A DNA stretch of 18,518 nucleotides from CAZVLE01 sp964627855 (GTDB taxonomy: Bacteria; Bacillota; Dethiobacteria; DTU022): the NCBI GenBank assembly GCA_964627855.1, contig CAZVLE010000062.1, positions 1 to 18,518 of the forward strand, written 5' to 3'. Below are positions 7,536 to 12,788 of this stretch, in pieces. The notes under the pieces were generated by a model that did no database searches, had not been told where the DNA came from, and saw only the letters and a list, made by a program, of their open reading frames with translations. Position 1 is the first letter of the stretch. Each line of letters opens with the position of its first letter. The translations under genes and the position numbers were made by a program.

Positions 7536-8981
7536 ATGGATAAAATCATCGTTGTGGGTTTGGGGCCCGGACACCCAAAACAACTGACCCGAGAGGCCAG
7601 GTACTTTTTACAGAAAGCAGGGCCGGTTTATTTCCGAACTTTGAAGCATCCATCTGCCCGTTATAGCGCCGCTAAAATTCAACACTATTATTCATTTGAT
7701 CATTTATACGATCGATGCAATAGCTTTGAACAGGTCTACAGGCTGATAACCCGATCCTTGATCATGGCAGTAAGAAAATTCGGAACAATCTGTTATGCTG
7801 TCCCGGGTCATCCATATGTTGGTGAAGCAGTAGTCGAAGGGTTGGAAAGAATATGCTCCCGCCTTAAAATCAAGCTTCAGATTGTTGACGGTTTGAGTTT
7901 TCTGGAACCGCTGCTCAGCTATTTACAGCTGGATCTGCTTGAAGGTGTTACCGTAATTGATGCTCTGAATCTTGATAGTCTTGGCGAGCCATGTCGCAAT
8001 CACCTCTTGATTGCCCAGGTTTACAAGCGTTCTATTGTTTCTCCTGTGAAGCTGAAACTGCTTGATCTCTATCCTGCTGATTACCCGGTTACTGTCTTGA
8101 AGGCAGTGGGGATGCCCCAGGAACGGCATCAGGTCATTTCCCTTTGCGAACTCGATCATGGTGTAGATTATAATCATCTTACGACAATTTATCTTCCACC
8201 CTATCAGTCAAAGAGTATTGGTGCATTGCTCCAAATAATGGCAAGATTGCGTTCAGAAAATGGTTGTCCCTGGGATAGCAAACAAACCCATCATAGCCTG
8301 CGCCAATACCTGGTCGAAGAAGCTTATGAGGTTATATCAGCGATTGAAAGTGGTGATGATTCACTATTATGTGAAGAGCTTGGGGACCTTTTATTACAGG
8401 TAGTTTTTCACTGTCAAATTGCCCGGGAAGAAAAGCGCTTTGATTTTGGCATGGTAGTTGGCTCAATTATCGCTAAGCTGGTCCGTCGCCACCCACATGT
8501 ATTTGGCAGTAAAAAAGCTGCCAATGCTTCAGAGGTTAAAATCCTCTGGGAGCAGATTAAATCTGATGAACGTAATGAAGCAAAGGGTAAAGTGTCGCTT
8601 TCTTTTGATCATGCCCTTCCTGCTCTACTCAAAGCTTACAAGCTTCAGAAACGGGCAGCGGAAACCGGTTTTGATTGGCCTTGCCTTAAAGGACCCCTTG
8701 ATAAAGCCCGGGAGGAATTGGAAGAATTAGAGGAAGCATATCTCAAAAAAGACCAGGCTTCTATCGAAGAGGAGTTTGGCGATTACCTTTTCACCCTGGT
8801 CAACATTGCTCGCTTTCTGAAAGTAAATCCCGAAATGGCCCTGGGAAAAAGTATCAATAAGTTTATAAATCGCTTTAGCTATGTCCTCGCACAAGCTGAA
8901 AAAACCGGTCGCCCCATTAATGATTTTTCACTTGCTGAACTTGATAGATGGTGGGAAGAAGCAAAAAATTCAAGAAAATGA
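7536..8981 (+). CDS. mazG: YabN-type MazG: tetrapyrrole methylase-like domain fused to tandem MazG nucleoside-triphosphate pyrophosphohydrolase
   Basis: The protein has 481 residues. Residues 1-220 form an SAM-dependent tetrapyrrole (corrin/porphyrin) methylase-like fold opening with VGLGPGHPKQLT. Residues from about 228 hold two MazG units. The first has CPWD (244-247), the metal-binding EEAYE (261-265) and EELGD (280-284). The second has EELEELEEAY followed by EEEFGDYLF near the C-terminus. MazG hydrolyses NTPs to NMP and pyrophosphate, cleansing aberrant nucleotides. The function of the fused methylase-like half is not established. The same fusion occurs in Bacillus YabN at the same locus, so it is ordinary for the group. 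An SD (AAGGTGAT) precedes the ATG, 29 nt after the flippase gene. Confidence 0.93.
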   Translation: MDKIIVVGLGPGHPKQLTREARYFLQKAGPVYFRTLKHPSARYSAAKIQHYYSFDHLYDRCNSFEQVYRLITRSLIMAVRKFGTICYAVPGHPYVGEAVVEGLERICSRLKIKLQIVDGLSFLEPLLSYLQLDLLEGVTVIDALNLDSLGEPCRNHLLIAQVYKRSIVSPVKLKLLDLYPADYPVTVLKAVGMPQERHQVISLCELDHGVDYNHLTTIYLPPYQSKSIGALLQIMARLRSENGCPWDSKQTHHSLRQYLVEEAYEVISAIESGDDSLLCEELGDLLLQVVFHCQIAREEKRFDFGMVVGSIIAKLVRRHPHVFGSKKAANASEVKILWEQIKSDERNEAKGKVSLSFDHALPALLKAYKLQKRAAETGFDWPCLKGPLDKAREELEELEEAYLKKDQASIEEEFGDYLFTLVNIARFLKVNPEMALGKSINKFINRFSYVLAQAEKTGRPINDFSLAELDRWWEEAKNSRK

Positions 8982-8999
8982 GCAAATAAAGAAGGAATC

Positions 9000-9028
9000 T
9001 TTGCAGGGAAAGAGAAGTTTATTATAAA
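9000..9028 (+). promoter_or_regulatory. Sigma-A-type promoter for hup (TTTGCA-N17-TATAAA)
   Basis: The -35 TTTGCA (9000-9005) and -10 TATAAA (9023-9028) are separated by 17 bp, in the mazG/hup gap. This would start HU mRNA near 9035 with a leader of about 32 nt containing the strong SD GAGGAGGG. Confidence 0.6.
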
Positions 9029-9066
9029 ATGAGCATCTAAATATTTCATGAGGAGGGCTTTTTAAA

Positions 9067-9339
9067 GTGAATAAGTCTGAATTAATTGATCTGGTTGCCG
9101 AAAAAACTGGTATGTCCAAGAAAGATGGGGAGAAGGCGGTAAAAGCAGTGCTGGACAGCATCGCTGAAAGCCTGGCTAAGGGTCAAAAGGTCCAGCTGGT
9201 GGGTTTTGGTACCTTTGAAGTACGCAGTCGCAAAGAGCGTGAAGGGCGCAACCCAGCAACAGGAGGAAAAATTAAAATAAAAGCTCTTAAAGTTCCAGCA
9301 TTTAAACCCGGCAAAGCTCTTAAAGAGCAAGTTAAATAA
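9067..9339 (+). CDS. hup: DNA-binding protein HU
   Basis: This 90-residue histone-like protein forms dimers that bend and compact DNA. Hallmarks are NKSELIDLVAEKTGMSKKD at the N-terminus, the VGFGTFEVRSRKEREGRNPATGG arm segment with the DNA-intercalating Pro in GRNP, and the FKPGKALKE end. Length is exactly typical. The start is GTG at 9067, preceded by GAGGAGGG about 10 nt upstream. It has its own promoter. HU sits at this position in many Clostridia, just before rqcP/yabO. Here the next gene is divIC after 224 nt. Confidence 0.97.
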   Translation: MNKSELIDLVAEKTGMSKKDGEKAVKAVLDSIAESLAKGQKVQLVGFGTFEVRSRKEREGRNPATGGKIKIKALKVPAFKPGKALKEQVK

Positions 9340-9374
9340 TATACTCGAAACTCGATGTTAATTTGTCATTTACT

Positions 9375-9401
9375 GTCTCCCCCCTCTATAAGGGGGGAGA
9401 C
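9375..9401 (+). terminator. GC-rich hairpin after hup
   Basis: A perfect 11-bp stem (arms 9375-9385 and 9391-9401, GTCTCCCCCCT / AGGGGGGAGAC) with loop CTATA starts 36 nt past the hup stop. No T run follows, so it is an unusual rho-independent terminator at best. It could equally protect the 3' end of the abundant HU mRNA. Confidence 0.5.
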
Positions 9402-9499
9402 TTGCACTTGGTGGATTTGACAAAGATGATTCATTATACAGGCTGAATGATTGATCCGAACAAAAGATTAAGGGGCCATACTGGTCAATTATGGGCAGC

Positions 9500-9552
9500 C
9501 CGGGCACCTTGGGAACAGCCGTACCCTTAAACTTTAGCTGATCAGTTAAAAT
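9500..9552 (+). repeat. Dispersed 53-nt element, copy A (upstream of divIC)
   Basis: This segment matches 12562-12614 at about 44 of 52 aligned positions with one single-base gap. It shares CCGGGCACCTTGG, AGCCGTAC and GATCAGTTA. Copy A ends 11 nt before the GTG start of divIC. It is in the intergenic gap where rqcP/yabP/yabQ would normally be. It could be a shared regulatory element, a small RNA motif or a remnant of a short mobile repeat. Confidence 0.7.
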
Positions 9553-9563
9553 CTTTTATAACA

Positions 9564-9905
9564 GTGATTTCTATGAATAATAGTGCTCAAAAAAAAAGGA
9601 AAACTATATCCAGCTTTCCCCGACAGCGGGGCAGAGAGTATAATGTTTATCGTTTAGTAAGCTCCATTGGGATTTTTGTTATTTTGGGCCTGCTAATTAT
9701 GATCGGTGCACAGTATCTTCAGCAGTATAAAGTAAAACTGGAGTTGGCGGAGTATGAATCAAGGATGGAGCAAGAAAAGGCCCGCCAGGCTTACATAGAA
9801 GCTGAGATTGAAAGGCTGCAAAACCTCGATTATCTGGAACTGTTAGCCCGCGAGCGACTGGGCCTCGTGAAACCTGGAGAGATTATTTTCCAGTTGGAGG
9901 ATTGA
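9564..9905 (+). CDS. divIC: Septum formation initiator DivIC/FtsB family protein
   Basis: The protein has 113 residues (110 if ATG at 9573 is used). A basic cytoplasmic N-terminus (KKRK, RQRGR) is followed by one membrane helix at about 31-51 (VSSIGIFVILGLLIMIG...). A coiled coil runs at about 55-93, and the family's terminal motif is LARERLGLVKPGE. DivIC works with FtsL and DivIB in the divisome that activates septal peptidoglycan synthesis. Position before yabR matches Bacillus. No SD precedes either the in-frame GTG (9564) or the ATG (9573), unlike every neighbour, so the start is uncertain and translation may be weak or controlled. Its stop codon overlaps the -35 of the yabR promoter. Confidence 0.9.
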   Translation: MISMNNSAQKKRKTISSFPRQRGREYNVYRLVSSIGIFVILGLLIMIGAQYLQQYKVKLELAEYESRMEQEKARQAYIEAEIERLQNLDYLELLARERLGLVKPGEIIFQLED

Positions 9906-9929
9906 CAATAATCCAAAAAAAGTTATAAT
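9902..9929 (+). promoter_or_regulatory. Perfect-consensus sigma-A promoter for yabR (TTGACA-N16-TATAAT)
   Basis: TTGACA (9902-9907) and TATAAT (9924-9929) both match the consensus at all six bases, with a 16-bp spacer. The divIC stop TGA (9903-9905) lies inside the -35 box. Transcription would start near 9936, about 34 nt upstream of the inferred yabR start. Confidence 0.75.
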
Positions 9930-9954
9930 AACCTTAGCCTTGAAGAAATAAAGC

Positions 9955-9963
9955 AAGGAGGAG
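9955..9963 (+). promoter_or_regulatory. Ribosome binding site that places the yabR start at a non-ATG codon
   Basis: AAGGAGGAG is a near-perfect anti-SD complement. Good spacing (about 6-8 nt) puts initiation at 9970, where the codon is ATC. The first ordinary start codon in frame (GTG at 10000) is about 36 nt away, too far for this SD. Confidence 0.7.
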
Positions 9964-9969
9964 TTTTTT

Positions 9970-10383
9970 ATCAAGAAAGAGATTGCTGTAGGTAGTGTTG
10001 TGGAAGGGGTGATCACAGGTATCACGAAATTCGGAGCTTTTGTCGAATTGCCCGGTGGCGCTACCGGTCTAGTTCATATTTCCGAAATTGCCGATGAATA
10101 TGTTAAAGATATCAATGATTTCTTTAAAAAAGCAGATCAGGTTAAGGTTAAGGTTCTTACGGTAGAGAACAATGGCAAGATAGGACTATCTATCCGCCAG
10201 GCTTTAGAAGGAGCATCAACCACCAAAAGGCAAGCCAGGGGAAAGCCTGCTTCTGTCAATAAAGCTTCCTTTGAAGATAAAATGAACCGCTTTTTAAAAG
10301 AGAGTGATGAGCGGCTGCTTGATCTAAAACGTAATACCGAGTCAAAGCGGGGCGGACGCGGTTCTTATCGGGAGGCTTTTTAA
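9970..10383 (+). CDS. yabR: S1-domain RNA-binding protein YabR, apparent ATC start
   Basis: From codon 9970 the protein is 137 residues. An S1 OB-fold fills about 5-75 (IAVGSVVEGVITGITKFGAFVELPGG, then GLVHISEIADEYVKDI and KIGLSIRQA), closely resembling Bacillus YabR. A basic low-complexity tail (about 80-137) follows. S1 proteins bind single-stranded RNA; YabR-type proteins are associated with ribosomes or RNA turnover, with an uncertain exact role. The start is unusual. The SD points to ATC at 9970, and the residues encoded from there (KKEIAVGSVV) are homologous to the family N-terminus. Starting at GTG 10000 would remove the first beta strand. The ATC may be real or a single-base difference from ATG. 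A consensus promoter and a terminator make it a monocistronic unit. Confidence 0.92.
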   Translation: MKKEIAVGSVVEGVITGITKFGAFVELPGGATGLVHISEIADEYVKDINDFFKKADQVKVKVLTVENNGKIGLSIRQALEGASTTKRQARGKPASVNKASFEDKMNRFLKESDERLLDLKRNTESKRGGRGSYREAF

Positions 10384-10392
10384 TAGTTTTTT

Positions 10393-10421
10393 TAGGCAAC
10401 AATTTAAGTGGCAATTATAAT
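10393..10421 (+). promoter_or_regulatory. Possible promoter for tilS-hpt (TAGGCA-N17-TATAAT)
   Basis: A perfect TATAAT at 10416-10421 has TAGGCA (4 of 6 consensus) 17 bp upstream, just after the yabR stop. The predicted start near 10428 falls at the base of the terminator hairpin, so the tilS transcript would begin with that hairpin. Confidence 0.45.
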
Positions 10422-10429
10422 AATAAAGG

Positions 10430-10453
10430 CACTCTGAAACAGGGTGTTTTTTT
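10430..10453 (+). terminator. Rho-independent terminator of yabR
   Basis: The stem CACTCTG / CAGGGTG (7 bp including one G-U) has loop AAA and is followed directly by seven T. It lies 46 nt after the yabR stop and 31 nt before tilS. Confidence 0.8.
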
Positions 10454-10483
10454 ATCTTCTCTCCTTTCAGGTTGTGACCGGAC

Positions 10484-11914
10484 ATGTTTTTACAAGACAG
10501 AGTGAAAAGTTTAATCAGGGAAAATTCTTTGGTCACCGCAGGCGACAAAGTTGTAGTTGCAGTGTCTGGTGGTCCTGATTCATTATGCCTACTCCACTTT
10601 CTCCATCAACTATCACAAGAAATTGAACTGAGACTTGTAGTCGCTCATCTAAACCATGGTTTGCGGCCTGAGGCTCAACTGGAGGCTGATGGTGTAAAAG
10701 AAATTGCCTCCGTATGGTCGCTTCCATTTGAGGTAAAGACAGTTGATATCAATAATCTGAAAAAGAGACTTAAACTATCTGAAGAGGAAGCAGGGCGCAG
10801 GGCCAGGTACCGCTTTTTGTTTCAGGTTGCCCGTAAATACTCAGCCGGGGTCATTGCTTTAGGACATCACTTTGATGATCAGGCAGAAACAGTCCTTTTA
10901 AATATTATCCGGGGTTGTAGCGTTGACGGCCTGGCTGGAATGCAGCCCGTGAAAACCCGTGGGAGAATTAAGTTGATCAGGCCCCTGCTCTGTCTGAGAA
11001 GAGCAGAAATTGAAAACTACTGCCGGCAACATAACCTTCACCCGTTCACGGACAGCAGTAATCTGGAAACAGACTATACCAGAAACAAGCTGCGTTTACA
11101 ACTCATGCCTCACCTTGAAAACACTTATAACCCAAAAATAAAGGAAGCGCTTGTCAAACTGGCCTCCCTTGCTGCTGCGGACAGAAAATATCTGAAAGCA
11201 ATGGCTGGCTTATATTTTTTTAAACTTACCCGCAGCTCTGGCGTTCAAACTATAATTGAACTTGATGGTCTTCTAAAATTACCGCTTGCCCTGCGCAGTA
11301 GATTACTAAGGATGGCAATCCGCAAGCATCTAAAGTCAAAAGAGTTCGGCAAAAAACACATTGACCAGTTGCTCAGTATTTGTAAAACTGGCCGGCCGGG
11401 AAGTGAAATTAGCCTGCCGGGCCAAATCAGGGCTTATATCAGGCCAGGCAAATTAATTTTGGGTGTCCACCATTTAGCAGTGCCAGTGATGTTAGATTCT
11501 AAGGCTCTGAATATACCCGGTAAAACAAGGCTAACGAATACTGCCTCAATTGAAGCAGTTATTCTCAGAAAGGAAAATGTACCGTGGCCACCTCCTAAAT
11601 ACAGGGCTTGCCTTGATTATGAAAAGTTGGCTGACAGGAAATTACAGGTTCGGACACGTCTTCCCGGAGACTTATTTTTCCCCCAGGGAGCCCCTGGCAA
11701 GAAAAAATTAAAGGATTTTTTAATCGATCAGAAAACACCTGCCTATGTACGTGATACCATTCCCCTGATTGTTTGTGAAGGGGAGATAATCTGGGTAGCC
11801 GGCCTGAGAATTGCCAACCCTTACAGAATTACCGAAACAACCGAAAGGGTGCTTTGCTTAGATTACAGGATCCAGATTGTCAAAGGTGGAATTAATATTG
11901 ATAGTGATCAATGA
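10484..11914 (+). CDS. tilS: tRNA(Ile)-lysidine synthase TilS
   Basis: The 476-residue N-type ATP pyrophosphatase attaches lysine to C34 of tRNA-Ile(CAU), converting Met-like to Ile identity. It is essential for AUA decoding. The PP-loop SGGPDS is at 28-33, then VAHLNHGLRPEA and LGHHFDDQAETVL follow in the catalytic core (about 20-215). A middle helical domain and the C-terminal TilS domain (about 385-465; TRLPGDLFFPQGAPGKKKLKDFL) complete the full-length architecture. No clear SD precedes the ATG at 10484. The N-terminus aligns with homologues, so this start is reasonable. hpt follows after only 19 nt. In Bacillus spoIIE separates yabR from tilS; here that gap is 100 nt. Confidence 0.96.
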   Translation: MFLQDRVKSLIRENSLVTAGDKVVVAVSGGPDSLCLLHFLHQLSQEIELRLVVAHLNHGLRPEAQLEADGVKEIASVWSLPFEVKTVDINNLKKRLKLSEEEAGRRARYRFLFQVARKYSAGVIALGHHFDDQAETVLLNIIRGCSVDGLAGMQPVKTRGRIKLIRPLLCLRRAEIENYCRQHNLHPFTDSSNLETDYTRNKLRLQLMPHLENTYNPKIKEALVKLASLAAADRKYLKAMAGLYFFKLTRSSGVQTIIELDGLLKLPLALRSRLLRMAIRKHLKSKEFGKKHIDQLLSICKTGRPGSEISLPGQIRAYIRPGKLILGVHHLAVPVMLDSKALNIPGKTRLTNTASIEAVILRKENVPWPPPKYRACLDYEKLADRKLQVRTRLPGDLFFPQGAPGKKKLKDFLIDQKTPAYVRDTIPLIVCEGEIIWVAGLRIANPYRITETTERVLCLDYRIQIVKGGINIDSDQ

Positions 11915-11933
11915 ATGAAAGGTGGTAGTTAAA

Positions 11934-12461
11934 TTGAAAAATAGCGCCAGCATGGAAGTATTGCTTTCTTCAGAGGAAATTGCATCAAAAATTGAAGAGC
12001 TTGCTTCCCTGATAACAGCAGATTACAGGGATAAAAACCCTCTGTTGATCTGCGTGCTTAAGGGAGCGGTTGTATTTTTAAGCGACTTGATTCGTCAGAT
12101 CGAAGTTCCCCTGGAAATAGATTTTATGGCAGTTTCCAGTTATGGTGCTGATACAGATTCATCCGGTGTTGTCAGAATCCAAAAGGATCTCGAACAGAGC
12201 ATCAAGGGAAAAGATGTCCTGATTGTGGAAGACATTGTGGATACCGGGTTGACCCTTAACTACCTGCGTGATATATTAAACAGCCGTGATCCCCGATCGA
12301 TCAAAGTAGTTACCCTGCTTGATAAACCCGATCGGCGTAAAGTGCCTTTCGAACCCGATTACTGCGGTTTTATTATTCCGGATCACTTCGTTATTGGTTA
12401 TGGCCTTGATTATGGTGGTGATTATCGCCACCTGGCCGATATCTGCATTTTAAATAATTAA
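11934..12461 (+). CDS. hpt: Hypoxanthine (guanine) phosphoribosyltransferase
   Basis: The protein is about 175 residues. It salvages hypoxanthine and guanine to IMP/GMP using PRPP. The PRPP-binding motif VLIVEDIVDTGLTL has its acidic pair at Glu99-Asp100. VLKGAVVFLSDL (PPi loop), VSSYG and the base-binding region KPDRR through FVIGYGLDY are all present. I chose TTG at 11934 because AAAGGTGG (11918-11925) is spaced 8 nt from it. The upstream in-frame GTG at 11922 lies inside that SD. The gene is tightly coupled to tilS, the arrangement conserved in Bacillus and Clostridium, and precedes ftsH. Confidence 0.95.
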   Translation: MKNSASMEVLLSSEEIASKIEELASLITADYRDKNPLLICVLKGAVVFLSDLIRQIEVPLEIDFMAVSSYGADTDSSGVVRIQKDLEQSIKGKDVLIVEDIVDTGLTLNYLRDILNSRDPRSIKVVTLLDKPDRRKVPFEPDYCGFIIPDHFVIGYGLDYGGDYRHLADICILNN

Positions 12462-12502
12462 GATTACTGCTCTTTCTGGAATATGACAATAATGATTGCC
12501 CG

Positions 12503-12576
12503 TTCCAAGGTATCCGCGCTGTCCATAAACTCGTAGGAGCAGCTTAAGTAGTCGGTGAAGGCCGGGCACCTTGGAA
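12503..12576 (+). repeat. Inverted repeat TTCCAAGGT / ACCTTGGAA with inner hairpin
   Basis: Perfect 9-bp arms (12503-12511 and 12568-12576) enclose 56 nt that contain an inner stem GCTGTCC / GGAGCAGC with one bulge. The right arm lies inside copy B of the dispersed element. Copy A has no matching left arm. Confidence 0.5.
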
Positions 12577-12614
12577 TAGCCGTACACTAAAACTATAACA
12601 GATCAGTTACAAAT
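12562..12614 (+). repeat. Dispersed element, copy B (upstream of ftsH)
   Basis: This is the partner of 9500-9552, same orientation, with one single-base gap and about 85% identity by hand alignment. It lies about 175 nt before ftsH and about 100 nt before its promoter, so it need not be transcribed with ftsH. The flanks do not resemble those of copy A. Confidence 0.7.
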
Positions 12615-12627
12615 TAAGTCTTTCAAG

Positions 12628-12706
12628 CCGAGGGAGGCAAACCAGCTCACCGCGTCTTGAATGAGGTGTAAAAAAAGATTTTTATGTGTCATCTCTCGGT
12701 GCGGTG
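12628..12706 (+). ncRNA. Candidate structured RNA with crossing helices upstream of ftsH
   Basis: CCGAGGGA (12628-12635) can pair with TCTCTCGG (12692-12699). A 14-position AT/GU-rich hairpin lies inside (12661-12674 with 12679-12692, loop AAGA). CACCGC (12648-12653) can pair with GCGGTG (12701-12706). The last helix crosses the first, giving a pseudoknot or two alternative states. No known riboswitch class is recognised. The evidence is pairing by eye only, in one sequence. Confidence 0.3.
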
Positions 12707-12716
12707 CCCGCGTTTA

Positions 12717-12745
12717 TTGCTTAAGGGTACCTGGTATGTTAAAAT
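12717..12745 (+). promoter_or_regulatory. Sigma-A-type promoter for ftsH (TTGCTT-N17-TAAAAT)
   Basis: The -35 TTGCTT (12717-12722) and -10 TAAAAT (12740-12745) are 17 bp apart. The transcript would start near 12752, about 37 nt before the TTG, with SD GAGAGGAGG at about 12772-12780. Confidence 0.6.
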
Positions 12746-12788
12746 TGTCATTAGGCTTTGAGGGCTTTAATGGAGAGGAGGAAACTTC

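Larger units (their letters stand above)
12462..12788 (+). other. Structured intergenic region between hpt and ftsH
   Basis: These 327 nt have no plausible ORF. In order they hold a 9-bp long-range inverted repeat (12503-12511 with 12568-12576), copy B of the dispersed element (12562-12614), a set of nested and crossing helices (12628-12706), the ftsH promoter (12717-12745) and its SD near 12771-12780. No terminator with a T tract is seen after hpt, so readthrough into this region is possible. Confidence 0.6.

Noticed and set aside
11922..11933. GTG at 11922 as the hpt start.
   Set aside because: It lies inside the SD AAAGGTGG; TTG at 11934 has proper spacing.
12551..12580. CGGTGAAGGCCGGGCACC resembles part of a cobalamin riboswitch core.
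   Set aside because: Copy A of the same element lacks CGGTGAA, no B12 box follows, and ftsH is not a cobalamin-regulated gene.
12641..12710. GGCAAACC near 12636-12643 and GGTGCGGTGCCCGCG near 12699 recalled a c-di-GMP (GEMM-I) riboswitch or a T-box leader.
   Set aside because: The GEMM GACGCAAAGCC segment and its paired stems are missing, and no T-box GGTGG-ACCGCG sequence or specifier stem is present; the ftsH promoter also lies downstream of it.
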